Part shown: positions 1 to 10,724 of the stretch, piece after piece
Layout: every line of letters begins with the position of its first letter
Position numbering within the stretch: position 1 is the first letter of the stretch
Assembly: GCA_036365455.1 (NCBI GenBank)
Contig: JAWQUS010000026.1
Span: 12,356,001 to 12,420,000, forward strand
Origin: Macrosoma leucophasiata
Taxonomy: Eukaryota > Arthropoda > Insecta > Lepidoptera > Hedylidae
Length of the DNA stretch: 64,000 nt
Reading direction: 5' to 3'
The notes under the pieces: model-generated
The model's input: only the letters and a program-made list of their open reading frames with translations
Databases searched by the model: none
What the model was told of the DNA's origin: nothing
Program-made: the position numbers and the translations under genes

Positions 1-211
1 CGTTAAGCCGTCGATCCCGGTTGCTATCGATAGATAGTAGTCGTTAAATCTTGTCTGAGGCCTTATAGGCTGTTTGAAAACATCCGACAGTGGGTTGGCC
101 ACTAACCCTTATATTACATTGGAGCAGCGTGGTTGAGTAAGCTCCAGGCCTCCCCCGAAAAAGGGGAGAGATTCGTGCCCAGCAGTGGGACGTATGGGTT
201 GCCATTATTAT
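1..211 (+). repeat. S2 retroposon, 3' part
   Basis: The first 211 bases match the 3' two thirds of the copy at 24856-25180, sharing the atcgatagatagtagtcg block, the gtttgaaaacatccga block and the gttgccattatta end. The 5' part lies outside the window. Confidence 0.8.
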
Positions 212-796
212 ATACCTATGTTACCTTATTTATCAGTGGATATACGAGCCACCTCGCTATATATAAAAATTAATGTTCGTCTGTGTGTCCTTTATAGAAT
301 AGTAAACTACGCATTTGATCATGTGATGATCTTTAGCAAAAATGTTGTGCATGAACCCACGAAGGTTTTTGAGTTGGCAAATTCGACAGATGGCGCCACT
401 GACATTTTTAGTTGGTGGCGTAGCAACGCGCGCAGTATACAGTTAGTTATAAATAAAATTGATCGATAGTATTGCGTGTTAAAAAGGAATGAAGATCTTT
501 AAAAAACACGCTACACAAAAAACTCGATCTTCTTACTAATTTATTTGGTTCAACAATTATTTCTCTAGACTTCGTGAAATAATGCGCATGCAATTGTTTA
601 AGAAAACAATGGCTTTGTTTAGAATTAATTTTGCTTGAAATGTATATTGGAAAACGGATATAGAGAGCTGCTATACCATAATATTATTGGTTTATACGTG
701 TTTGACAATGATAACCAACTTTGATGCGTGTTTGCTACAACAAAATGTTTCAAATTTAACGTAAACGCGTTCTTGCATTTTAACTTTACCTACTTT
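212..796. other. intergenic, no gene seen
   Basis: AT-rich sequence with only short chance reading frames. If the MT at 1356 starts inside the window, its first exon should lie here, but I found no ATG-CC-type Cys-containing start followed by a donor. Confidence 0.5.
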
Positions 797-1045
797 ACGC
801 CTGTAATCACCGAAGGGGTAGGCAGAGGTGAATTGCATTCAAGCATAAATGCATAACCCATTCGCCGGTTACGTTTCAGCTCATGTAATAAGCGGCGAGC
901 CTGATGATATCTTCGGGCAAACTTCCAGAAAATGGAGAAATCCCAATAGAGATAAAGGATTTTACACCGCTATCTCTGAGAGTCCCCGGGAATCGAACCC
1001 AGGACCCCACCGTAGTAGTTAGTGGCTTGCTACCATTAGGCTTGC
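797..1045 (-). repeat. S3 tRNA-derived SINE
   Basis: On the minus strand it carries a tRNA-like head (a box A-like tagcctaatgg region and box B ggttcgattcccgg), then a body ending with a cctaccccttcgg tail. It is the same family as 15040-15312, in opposite orientation. Confidence 0.75.
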
Positions 1046-1123
1046 ATTTTAATGATAGAAATATTTTGTTTTAATAACTCTTGTCATTATATTTAGAAAG
1101 TAAATGAAATATGGAAAACAAAC

Positions 1124-1245
1124 ATTTGACTTCAGGCAGGAATCGAACATGCGATCTCAGGATAACCAGTCCAGGCGCTTAAATACTAAGCTTCCGAAAT
1201 CTGTACTGGCTATCCTGAGGTATGATTCCTGCCTGAAGTCAAATT
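1124..1245. repeat. inverted repeat of SINE-head fragments
   Basis: The arms are tttgacttcaggcaggaatc at 1125 and its reverse complement ending at 1243. A second paired block, tctcaggataaccagt at 1156-1171, matches actggctatcctgagg at 1205-1220. The left arm contains a box B-like aatcgaac motif, so it looks like two opposed tRNA-SINE heads. Confidence 0.6.
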
Positions 1246-1355
1246 TTTCTTTCCATTCAAATTCCAATTCTTCACATTCCAAATTGACTAGCATGTGTTA
1301 TTGTGAAAAATAAAAATATTACTATCCTCATATTTTATTTATCTCGTTGTAACAG

Positions 1356-1462
1356 ATTGTAAGTGCAGCGCTAGCCAATGCTGCACCAGCTGCAAGTGTG
1401 ACGCCGCCTGCTCCTGCACCTGCAAGCGGGCCACCACTGAATCTACCACCACCAAGAAGTAG
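1356..1462 (+). CDS. metallothionein-like gene A, terminal coding exon (5' partial)
   Basis: An acceptor (gtaacag) opens a phase-1 exon whose junction codon would be GAT (Asp), exactly as in exon 2 of the other MTs here. The exon encodes about 35 residues with nine cysteines in CxC and CC groupings (CKC, CC, CKC, CSCTC), followed by a polar tail of Thr, Ser and Lys ending KK and a TAG stop. Such a Cys-CxC arrangement without aromatic residues is the hallmark of metallothioneins, cytosolic zinc, copper and cadmium chelators. Its spacing differs from genes B, C and E, and it ends here rather than in a third exon. Exon 1 was not found in the window and is probably upstream of base 1. Candidate poly(A) signals are AATAAA at 1754-1759 and near 1847. 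Exon identity is strong; the full gene structure is inferred. Confidence 0.7.
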
Positions 1463-2154
1463 ATCAGAACCCACCACAACAAACCAAAATTCTTATAAAA
1501 ATACAAACGCATGCTCTAGCATGATTATTAATATTATCAATAAGTTTTTTTTTTAATTCTGATCGAATGCATCTATCTTTTTCTTTGTCATGTAAATAAG
1601 AAAACTGTCAATTTTATTAATAAGTTTTTCAAAATTTATCAACTACGACTTTTCACTAACCTAAATAAATATTTTTAGGATATGTAATTACTTTTTGTTA
1701 TTTTTAGAAAAGTGATTCATATTCTAGTGTTTGTTTTGATAATCTTTTTTTTTAATAAAAATTAATTCAAATATCATTATTATTCTGTATTAAAACGAAA
1801 AATAATTCGAATAAAAGCAGGGATATCTTTGCAATATTTGCATTTGAATGTAAATAAAAAACATTTCCACGAAGTATATTGTTCATTTATTTTTTATAAT
1901 AATAACAACCATAAAGATATCAATAATAACAACAATTTAATTTAGTTAATCAGGTTAATTTGAAGTTTTATTTTGTCGCTGTAATAAGAATAATATGAAT
2001 TATATTATCGATCCCCATTATTGCCGATCTATTTCATGCAAGTACCTGTAATGCAGCAAATTTACTTTGTTACTCTAAAATTAAATACATTTTCCTACAT
2101 ATTCGTCATAGACTTTATGCATAAATATCAGAATACTTATGTGACGACTGCAGC
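1463..2154. other. 3' flank of MT gene A
   Basis: Very AT-rich, with several AATAAA motifs that could end the transcript of gene A. No further coding signal is seen. Confidence 0.45.
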
Positions 2155-2318
2155 GTTTAGTTAGACAATTGAACGTCAAAGTACAGATGCGTTGCCACCC
2201 CGGAGGGCTATGTTGTGTTGTCCCTGTGATAGTAATTACGAGGCCATACATTACTTTGTAACCTGAACACGATAGTGTCGAAAACTAGTGGCAGATAAAT
2301 TATGTTGTGCGATGGTGA
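2155..2318 (-). repeat. degenerate S1 retroposon
   Basis: It contains the S1 landmarks in antisense: gcagcg, cagatgcgttgccaccc, a tattacgaggccatacatta-like block, and gaacacgatagtg. It is diverged and lacks the poly-T start. Confidence 0.6.
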
Positions 2319-2319
2319 T

Positions 2320-2390
2320 CATTTACTTATGTTTTAGTGTCGAAGCTAACGTGCGTAACTCGAGCTTCGACACTAAAACATAAGTAAATG
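2320..2390. repeat. perfect 28-bp hairpin
   Basis: Arms 2320-2347 and 2363-2390 are exact reverse complements (the first arm begins catttacttatg and ends cgaagct) around a 15-nt loop. Confidence 0.85.
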
Positions 2391-2618
2391 AGCGTAAATG
2401 AATTAAATAATGAATTAAGTTCTATGAAATTTTATCTCTTCTAGATTATTGTTGTAAAATCTACACTGACTGTCAACATTAATGTCATGGCAATCACAGC
2501 CAGGCGCGCAGCTGTCATAGGACCCAATCCATACCGGCTTTAAATCTGAAAAAAAATATCTCTCGATTATCCTAACTCAACCCAAACATGGTATAAGTAC
2601 TACTCTGGGGATCGACCG

Positions 2619-2797
2619 CCTAACTCTAATGCTTTCGTTCAGCTTTCGATTACGATCATCGTCTTGTCAGTTTCGTACCGCCTAACCTTTTCCTGGAAGT
2701 GTTTTCGTCCGCAGGTATATACCTAGAGAGCAAAATGTTTTATTAAGTGGTACGAAACTGACAATATAACGTCCTAAACGAAAGCATTAGAGTTAGG
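2619..2797. repeat. foldback element with two nested arm pairs
   Basis: The outer arms are 2619-2639 (cctaactctaatgctttcgt) and 2777-2797. The inner arms are 2664-2679 (ttgtcagtttcgtacc) and 2749-2764. Both pairs are exact reverse complements, so this is a non-autonomous foldback or MITE. Confidence 0.7.
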
Positions 2798-2814
2798 TTA
2801 CTTTTGACCAATAC

Positions 2815-2931
2815 TACGGATGCTTACGTAGGCAGTGTGCAGCTGTGCACCAGAGATAACGCTCTATAAAGTGGAAACTAGCCGATTGACACTTTCATAC
2901 GCTCGATGTGTATTATTTCTTGATGAGCACT
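2815..2931. repeat. fragment of TA-flanked inverted-repeat element family
   Basis: It ends in gagcactg followed by TA, and contains gctcgatgtg and gagataacgctct. These are shared with the elements at 52072-52701 and 61626-61875. Only the right end is present. Confidence 0.6.
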
Positions 2932-3059
2932 GTAACTCAGCTGACATTGATGGTCACGTCGCATTATGTCACTGCTTTGATGTAACGTTGGTTTGTATTT
3001 GAATGGTACATGTATATGCCATATGTAGGCGGCTGTCTTGACACGGCATTAGCACTAAA

Positions 3060-3345
3060 TACGTTCTTTAGATTGGGGCATTAATCTATTCCGCCGGGCA
3101 ATTAAAGAGCGAAAAGGGCTCTCAGCCTAAATAAATTAACATAACTGCGTAAGACCCCTGTTGGTCTGATCCTCGGCTCAGGGCGTAAGGGGAGTCATAT
3201 GCGATTAGGGGCGGTGCAATTTTTGATGTCTAGTTATCAGTTGGTGGTAACCGAAATAGGCAGGCGCGGTGCTCTACGCGACGTAGTTGGAATTTTTATG
3301 CAATGAAGGTGGCAAACAAGCATGCTCACATTGATGTTAAGTGTT
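3060..3345. repeat. S4 repeat with a short S1 fragment at its right end
   Basis: The region 3070-3290 is similar to 63160-63405. Shared blocks include ccgggcaat, gatcctcggct, cagggcgt, and the catatgcgattaggggcggt block with gtggtaacc. Bases 3302-3345 are the antisense tail of S1 (gaaggtggcaaacaagcatg). Confidence 0.7.
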
Positions 3346-4605
3346 GTAATTGTAATATAAATTTAATGTTTTGGACCGAATAATGATAGCATTAAATACT
3401 CATTTCAATTCATTATAATTATTTTTGAAAAGGACCGTGTGCGGAGCCCTGGCCAATAAGAATATAAAATTCAAACTTTAAGGCTTCATGTATACGATGC
3501 CGGAGCCGTACCGGTGCCGGATCGCAAGTTTATGTATACGAATCATTGATATACAAAAAAATTAAATTCGCGCATGGATCGGACCGCCGCCGCACCGCCT
3601 TTTTGTGTATGTTCACACGTGCTTGTTATTTTTTACAATTTGTTTTAAAATGGAAAAATTTGATTAAGTACGTAAGTTTTATTTAATTTGTTGCAAGAGA
3701 GGGATTATGGGACAAAACAAGTGAATCCTACAAAGTTGATTCCCATGTCCCTTCGGAGATTACAGGCGTGAAGTTACGTATTGTTATTGATTTTTTTTTT
3801 TGTGTTTTGTGTGATAATATTTTGTGTACATATAATTATTTTTAGTATCTACTGAATTATTCGCTCTAGCTAGGCAGTTGAAAGAAAATGACGATGTAAA
3901 AGAGGAGCCTAATTATAAGAAATATAATAAAATAAACTGAACTTATTTTCTTCTAAAGTAAATTTAAAATTTTATAACGAATAAATTTTGTTTTATTTCA
4001 CTTTTATTTTCCACGCTAAAAACTAAGCTTAAATCAGGAATTCAGATTTAAGGAGACAACGTCAACGCTCCGTTCATCATAGTTATCTACTAGAAATCTT
4101 AACTGAAAGTACGATACATATTAAATAAAACATATAATAAAAGTACTTGAAGGGCTATTATTATTACTATTATACACGACAAGGTATTCCGGGTCCGGCA
4201 GAAAGGGTGTACTACACTATCTACTATAGGGGGGTATTACACTATCCGGTCAACAGCACCCTAACTCAGTCACCCGGTGGCCCTAATTAGGGCCCTAACT
4301 CTCTAAATCTTATTACACTACCCTGACCCTTGCTATCGTACCCTGAATATCGTGCCGTGTAATAAGTCCATTAGGATTGTGTAGGTACTTACCTCTTTTT
4401 AAGCACAATAGACAGCATAAGTATTGAAAATGATTGCCTATTCATTTTAAGTACAATAAAGTCCAATCTTGAAACAACTAGAACTTTGAAAACAAGATCA
4501 AAAGTTAATTAATCTACCAGGTACCAACACTAATCATACACATTCATAATACTAAAAAACAGAGACAGCGGGCAATGATTTTTACCTAATTTTAAAACTA
4601 TATTA
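3346..4605. other. intergenic, no gene seen
   Basis: Anonymous AT-rich DNA. A GC-richer patch around 3490-3610 and a tact/ccctaa-containing patch around 4190-4350 look like old repeats, but I could not assign them. Confidence 0.4.
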
Positions 4606-4771
4606 ACGGGGCAGAGTACGGGGACATCGGGAAGTAATTTTAATTATTTAATTAAAGTACCGTTGTCCCCGTACGCCGTGTCCCCGTCACGGGGACAACG
4701 GGAAAGGAATTTAATGACGTCCCGCTGTCCCCGTAATGGGGACACGGCGCACGGGGACAACGGGAATAAAC
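4606..4771. repeat. G-rich foldback of cggggacaacggg units
   Basis: Several copies of a cggggaca(a/t)cgggaa unit lie in both orientations. Bases 4663-4688 and 4735-4760 are reverse complements with about two mismatches. Composition is strikingly GC-rich against AT-rich flanks. Confidence 0.75.
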
Positions 4772-5319
4772 CTTTTTTGTAACCCCCTTTTTTAGCTCCA
4801 GATGACTGTACTAGTAGTCGTACTAAATTTTAACTGTACTCAGTTCACAACAGTAATGTGCAGTAAAACTATCATCAAAATGGTATCAACCGAATTACGT
4901 TAGGCTGTCAGGAAATAAAAGACGATTAGGTACTTCGCACGATAAATTTAATAGGTACCTATATTTTGTAGACACCTACAGTTTTTTATTTAATTTTAGT
5001 GTTTTTAACGTACTTTGAAAGGTATTCTTGATTTCGATTGTAATAGATATTTGCGGTATGAATGAAAATATTTTTTTCGAGATTAGTTTTATCTTCAAAT
5101 ACATATTTTTTTAATAACTAAAAAACACTCTTATATATGTCACATGGTATTCCCCGAAAAGATAGGCAGAGGTAAATACATGCGTTTAGTATAATTATGT
5201 GCAAACACCCATGATTCGCTGGTTTTTTTTTCATCCTACGAATAATAATGACAATAACGCATCTGAATTTCTACCTCTGGTTTTCGTATATGTTGTGCTA
5301 TATAGCCCCGTAATCTTAA
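4772..5319. other. intergenic with an S3 tail fragment
   Basis: Mostly AT-rich. Bases 5150-5200 match the antisense 3' tail of S3 (tccccgaaaagataggcaga and the caaacaccc/attcgc block). Nothing coding is seen. Confidence 0.4.
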
Positions 5320-5462
5320 CTATCTCAGAGACATAACAACTCAGATCACAGAGGTAGCAACGCCTATTGACCTCTAGCTTTTGTGTCGGTGTCTAGAAGC
5401 TGCAGTAATCACTTGACATCCATGTTAACTGCACGCTTGTTTGCCACTTTAGTTACATAAAA
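5320..5462 (+). repeat. S1 retroposon, 3' half
   Basis: Landmarks in sense orientation: gacctctagcttttgtgt, tgcagtaatcactt, gcacgcttgtttgccac, and the terminal ttacataaaac. Confidence 0.75.
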
Positions 5463-5650
5463 CATGTGAACTACACAATCAACAATAATAAAATAATTAA
5501 ATCAAGTAAATAAAGGAGTAACTGTTCCATACATTTCTGGGTTCAAATGTTAACATTAACACTGTACAAATTATGTCATTTTCAAATTACTATCAAATAA
5601 GCAAACCGAAATTCGGGCACTTTTTGAATTGCCAGTAATTGAAATCTATA

Positions 5651-5842
5651 ATATACTAGCGGCCCGCCCCGGCTTCGCCCGCGCTGCTCTGCTCCTATTA
5701 GTCATAGCGTAATGTAAGCTATCCTATCTCTCAAGTTGGATCGAAATGCACATGGTGTGAGAATTTTATTATAATCGGTTAAGTGGTTTAGGAGTCCATT
5801 GAGGACAAACATTGTGACACGAGATTTATATATATTAAGATG
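5651..5842 (+). repeat. short interspersed fragment (cggcccgccccggcttcg type)
   Basis: It starts with the cccgccccggcttcgcccg motif, continues through gtggtttaggagtccattga, and ends tttatatatattaaga. Related degenerate pieces lie at 32018-32210, 36455-36705 and about 52485-52520. I recall this motif as widespread in insect genomes, probably from retroelement ends. Confidence 0.55.
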
Positions 5843-6723
5843 ATCAAGTAATGTTGGGTTAGATTGCTAATTATTAACTCTATTACAAAATGTACTATTG
5901 TGTGTGTAATGTGTACATGTAATGTTGTATTGTTAAATAAATAAAAGTCGATACTTACGTAGTTGACAGTAAAACTGTTTCATGTTAAGAAATAATTGAA
6001 TATAAGACTTAAAAGATTTAAATGTGAATCAATGACTATCAGAGAAATATGAATAAATATTTAAATATCTCTGGTAGAGATAGATTGAAACGTCCATTTA
6101 GACCCTCAAATACGAACCTAATGCACCAAGTTGCAATATTATTATAACATCATGGACAAAATAAAGGAGGAAAAAATATAATAAAAACTGACATTGACTT
6201 TAAAGTAAATGAGGCGTAACCGAACGACAATACATTTGTTTCGGTGCGCTCTTGAAATGCGAAAAAACTGTCTTGAATTTTAGTTTTCAACGTGGATGAT
6301 CCTGGAGGAATTGCGTGAATGGTTCTAAGACCATCATTGAGATACTTTTTTGCCTACTCGTACGTAAGAAATAATTACATAAAACCGTTCAAATTGCAAG
6401 ATAATATACAATAATAATTGGCCAATAATAAAAAAATACGCTGATGTCTATTTTTTACGCGTTTCAGAAGAAAGGTAAAGCTGGTCACATAATATAGATA
6501 AAATTGTAAAAAAATAAGTCTGGATTATTTATTTTATAACTTCGAAGTTATTTTAAAGTAAAATAGGCGACGAAGATGAAGATCTAGTTCAAATAGCAGC
6601 TATTCAAAATAAAATAGCACCAAATAAGAGACCAAAACTTTGAAGAACATCAAAAAACTTATTGAAGTTATCAAACAAGATCGAGCAACCTTGCACTTCT
6701 TACTTTTTGCGAACAATTCTAAG
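5843..6723. other. upstream region of MT gene B
   Basis: AT-rich non-coding DNA. It contains one metal-response-element match (listed separately) and no recognisable repeat. Confidence 0.4.
6245..6251 (+). promoter_or_regulatory. MRE-like core (TGCRCNC)
   Basis: TGCGCTC fits the metal-response-element core TGCRCNC bound by MTF-1. It is 550 bp upstream of the gene B start. A 7-bp degenerate match is weak evidence alone. Confidence 0.25.
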
Positions 6724-6731
6724 TATATAAA
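6724..6731 (+). promoter_or_regulatory. TATA box of MT gene B
   Basis: TATATAAA lies 70 bp upstream of the ATG. This fits a start site near 6755 and a short leader ending at aaaATG, as expected for an inducible MT promoter. Confidence 0.6.
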
Positions 6732-6800
6732 GCAACGTTAACACCTTTGTAGTTATTAAAGACACTCAGCTTCCAGCTACATATACCAAAGATTTACAAA

Positions 6801-7832
6801 ATGCCTGCTCCTTGTGAACCTTGCAAAGGTAAGAAATAAAATATATTTATAAAAAGGAACACTTTAACAAGAGTGTTTACAGTAAAACATACTTAGATTT
6901 TTTTGCGATAAAAAAGTATATAGAGTAGTAGGTATTACTTAAATAAGTATTCTTTAAGTCATGGACTTTCAAAAGTCTATTCTCCTACTCCTGCTATACC
7001 TGAAGCATTTAATAGGAATATAAGAGTATGTACAATAGTGTAAGCAATGGGTGGGTTACTAGTAGTGTTACCTTCCATTATCATCTAAGATTTTTCCTTT
7101 TTACCTACTATAAATCTAAAACAGATCATTTATAAAATTACAGAACTTGCAAAGCAAAACTTTGATATCTTTCTAAATTTCATTGTAATTAAAAATCTGC
7201 TTGATCCCAGTCTGCTTCAACATGATATACACGAAGGCTTAATTAATATAAGGACCGTATGTAATTTCATTCGAAAATTCGTAATCATCATTCCACCAAC
7301 AGATACCTGCAAAGATGGTGTCGCTGACTGCAAGGAGAACTGCAGCTGTGACACCAATTGCGCGGATTGCTCTTCCAGTGGTAAATATTGAATTATCATA
7401 AAACCAAACATTTTATAAATGTTATGTAATGGTATATTGAATCGGTTTTTCGTTGCCGAATTTCTTGGTCTTATCGAAATTAATTTTGAGAGCTATTATT
7501 TAACTTCTTAACGATTTTATAAATTAATGCAATGTAAAGTTACCACCTTCCAACATCCTTTTCATTTTTAAGTTTCCTGCAATTAAATAGAAAAGGAAAA
7601 CACTATAAGCAACAATTAGCTTATTCTTGACTACCTTGAATAAATAGTATTTAATATTGTAGTAAATATACCCTACCCTATGACTGAGAATCACGTGTTT
7701 CACGAGCTTTCAACCATCTTTGGACAAATTATTTTGTATATGTACATTTTATTTTAATTTATGTCAAATGTAGAGTCTTAATTTTAAATGTTTTAATGTT
7801 TTATTATTATTGTTTCAGGTGGTTGCTGCTAA
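6801..7832 (+). CDS. metallothionein gene B (three exons, 39 aa)
   Basis: Exons 6801-6828, 7303-7380 and 7819-7832 splice with gt/ag borders, both introns in phase 1. The product starts MPAPCEPCK, continues with DTC and a C-x3-C-x-C-x3-C-x2-C block, and ends GGCC-stop. Ten of 39 residues are Cys and none is aromatic, so it is a bona fide small metallothionein: a cytosolic thiolate chelator of zinc, copper or cadmium that buffers and detoxifies metal. The ATG is preceded by a TATA box and followed after nine codons by the first intron, as in genes C and E. AATAAA at 7892-7897 probably ends the message. Gene C, on the opposite strand, has the same four-residue last exon, marking a recent duplication pair. 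Regulation by metal through MTF-1 is expected for the family, but no strong MRE is seen within 500 bp. Confidence 0.88.
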
Positions 7833-8054
7833 ACCTAACTTCAGCACAAAAATTATATTTCGTTGTACATTCCTGTTATCTTGAGTGATGCAATAAAGTT
7901 TTGGTCTTAAGACTTACTTTATTTTATTTACATCTTCTCGTCATAATTCTTTAGTATGAAATATGTAGAAGTAATACAATATTAATTTATTTTGCTTACT
8001 GAAACTTAAACTGACATTATTAATGTTGTGATTCTTACTTATGTGTTGTATAAT

Positions 8055-8300
8055 ATGATGAAGGTGGCAAACAAGCATGCAGTTAACATGGATGTTAAGT
8101 GATGCATGCAGCCTATAGACATCTTCACAAAAGCCAGAGGTCAAATGTATGACCCTTTAATAACTATCACAAAAACATAACAACTAAGGTCTAACGTGTT
8201 TCAACGCATCTATATTTTGACCTCTGGTTTTTCTAGATGTCTATAGGCTGCAGTCATCACTAAACATCAATGTGAGCTGCACGCTTGTTTTTAGTGATGA
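8055..8300. repeat. inverted pair of S1 fragments
   Basis: Bases 8055-8150 are antisense S1 (gaaggtggcaaacaagcatg onward). Bases 8150-8300 are sense S1, ending in gcacgcttgttt. Together they form a foldback of about 100-bp arms. Confidence 0.7.
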
Positions 8301-8453
8301 CTTTAAAGTGATACCGGTAATAGATTACCAAAGAATTGTAGGTTTTGTACAATAGTGGCAAATTCCGCCTTTATGTACCATCTTCGCGCATTTATAGAAT
8401 AAATAAATAAATATTACACAAACTTTAACAAATATTTTGGTGCAACCGAATCT

Positions 8454-8550
8454 AAGCCTGGGTTACACCACGATCTTTGTTAAAGTTAAATTTATTGTGA
8501 AATGTTACAATAACTTTAACTTTAACAAATAGCGTGGTGCAACCCAGGCT
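8454..8550. repeat. MITE-like foldback 1
   Basis: The termini agcctgggttacaccacgat and the reverse complement of gcgtggtgcaacccaggct pair. The pairing continues through ttgttaaagttaaa, giving about 35-bp inverted arms and almost no loop. Confidence 0.75.
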
Positions 8551-8563
8551 AATGGTGAGATTC

Positions 8564-8689
8564 ATAGACTGCACTAAGACTTTACTTTGAGCCAAGTATG
8601 CTTAGAACTGTCAGTACAGTATGGGTTTTGTCAGTTCTAAGCGTGCTTTGCTTGAAAGTAAAGTCGTAGTGCGGTCTGTGAACCTCACA
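8564..8689. repeat. MITE-like foldback 2
   Basis: The left arm runs from ggtgagattcatagactgc through gcttagaactgtca. The right arm (tgtcagttctaagc through ggtctgtgaacctcac) is its imperfect reverse complement. It is a near-continuous hairpin of about 55-bp arms. Confidence 0.75.
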
Positions 8690-8711
8690 CTAGAGACTGG
8701 CGTAAAGTTTC

Positions 8712-8713
<2 letters not shown>

Positions 8714-8755
<42 letters not shown>
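8714..8755. repeat. (TA)n microsatellite
   Basis: About 21 uninterrupted TA dinucleotides. They are followed at 8756-8826 by a T4-type tail (tggaggaggcttttatccag, then tgatgatg). Confidence 0.9.
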
Positions 8756-8759
<4 letters not shown>

Positions 8760-8826
8760 CAACATATCTTTGGAGGAGGCTTTTATCCAGCAGTGAATGT
8801 CTTTCGGTTTAAAATGATGATGATGC

Positions 8827-9547
8827 AAAGTCGTTTTCATTTTGCTAAGACAAATCTTTCCCCAGGACAACTATCAGACAGAGAGCAGAAGAACATGGGT
8901 GGCCCTATTCACCCGCAAGTACCGTCGAACTGCAATGACACACAATATTTTTCTTCCTTTAGCATTTCTCATCCTTCTCAAACTAACAGATTTTTTTTTT
9001 AATTAGAGAAGAATGTGAAGTGTTTCAATAACTTTGACAAATATCTTGGTGCAATCTTCACTTTTGTTCCGTGGTGCTGATTCAGAAATTAGGATTGCCA
9101 TGATGGTCGCCAACCTTCGAAGAGAAGTGGCACTTCAAGAAGTCCGAACGTGACAAATATTCAATTAACATTTATTTACTCACTTAATTCGTCCACTGTA
9201 GGATATATCTCTTAATACATCCATATTACCTCTTAGTCCCTTACGGGTTAGGCAGAGAGTGTAGAGTACTCCATCATTAGTAATATAGGTCGTAATGTCA
9301 CAATCAGCACTTACCTATATCAGGCGGATTGGCAAATTTATCAGGTCGCAGTAGGGGTATTACTTAAAAGGATAATTTGATAAAGTACGACATTATTTTC
9401 AGATTACGTTATCCGTAACAATAATATTATGTGTATACTTTTACAAAATTAAAAAATAGATGAAGAATTTAATTATGGTAGAGTGGTAGTAGTAATAGTA
9501 GAGGTTAATGTTGTCAAAAAAGTAACCTACGTATGAGGTAATCGCAT
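8827..9547. other. intergenic, no gene seen
   Basis: Old repeat debris and AT-rich DNA. A ccttacgggttaggcagaga-type T1 fragment sits near 9238-9262. No coding exon is recognised. Confidence 0.4.
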
Positions 9548-9816
9548 TGTTCTCGCGTCGGGACGTGAGGAACCCACTGCCCACTAGCGGAAGAATTTTC
9601 TCGTACTGGAAGAGGAATCTTCCACTAGTACAGTCAGTCAACCGAACAATGGCGGTCAAACCATTCAAGATGGGCAATTCAAGTCCAAAAGCAATTCGCG
9701 ATAAATCTACTGCCATTGCGATCACCAATCCAAATGCTAAGCGTGGCGATTATGGCATGTCCACCTTATGGGGAGGTTTTGGTCCAGCAGTGCACACCAT
9801 TCGGCTGAAATGATGA
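9548..9816 (+). repeat. T4 non-LTR-type 3' tail
   Basis: The sequence is shared with 56313-56640: cgtcgggacgtga, agtcagtcaaccgaacaatg, gtggcgattatggcat, and ccagcagtg before a tgatgatc end. Reading frames inside are remnants. Confidence 0.65.
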
Positions 9817-10724
9817 TCGCATTATTTAAAAGGGCCTCCTAATTTGAAACTATAACTTAACATAAATATTTTTTAGGTCATCCACACAGGACACTAGGTA
9901 CAGATATACAGTGTAATGCGTTTGTTTAAAAAAGTGTTTTTTATTCGTCTTAGATTTTTTTAAGGAAAGGAAAGAAACATTTATTTGACACAACAACAAG
10001 ACACATACAAAACGTAGCTAACAAAAAACACAGTTTCTAAAATTTGTACCTATGTGTATAAATTTTAAATCGTTAATCGTGCCGCAAATCAATCTACCGA
10101 GATTCAATATAATTTATAGTTACTTTATTGGCATTACAATATAGTGCAAAATCTATCTATCAAATCTATTCATTAGAATTCCAAAACTTTATGAATCTGA
10201 AAACTGAATATAGGTACCCCGAATCTGTGCCCTGAATCATCGGTCCATCGCTCCGCACCATGCTCGTTTATATAAAGTTCTAAAGAATGTAGAAAGCGAT
10301 CGGAAGGAATTCTACTATATTATCTCACTTAACTATTTTACATAAAATCCTGTGTTTAGATACCTACCTCTAATAGATAACTTTAGTGACGCGATTATTT
10401 AGTATTCGTTTTCGAAAAAAATATTTTAGAATAAAAAAATATCCATGGACGTTCAGTTAAATTTTTATGCCATATTCATTTTGTGTGTGCGAAACCAAAC
10501 TGTTTAGCACGGGTGCAAAATATATTTTTAATATAGTTTTGAAAAATTAGAAAAAAAAATGCAAGAATAACTTTAACAGAACTATATTATACAGTAGAAC
10601 AGAACAATAGTGACGAAGAAGACAACAGTAAAGGAAACAGGAAAGCAGGTCTCCAGGACGGAGCTGACGCGGGCTCCAAAGCTGCGCCGGCGCCGGTTAC
10701 GTGGTACTTGGTCCATAGTTATGT
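9817..10724. other. 3' flank of MT gene C
   Basis: AT-rich apart from a GC-rich patch at about 10640-10710 next to the gene C stop. That patch is likely part of its 3' untranslated region. No other gene is seen. Confidence 0.4.

Noticed and set aside
4250..4330. ccctaa/ttaggg-like words suggesting telomeric repeat
   Set aside because: Not tandem, and the insect telomere unit is TTAGG. The words are isolated.
4606..4771. CRISPR-like regular repeats
   Set aside because: Units occur in both orientations with irregular spacing, and the sequence is eukaryotic.
8621..8870. frames across the (TA)n microsatellite
   Set aside because: They encode Tyr-Ile repeats from the microsatellite only.
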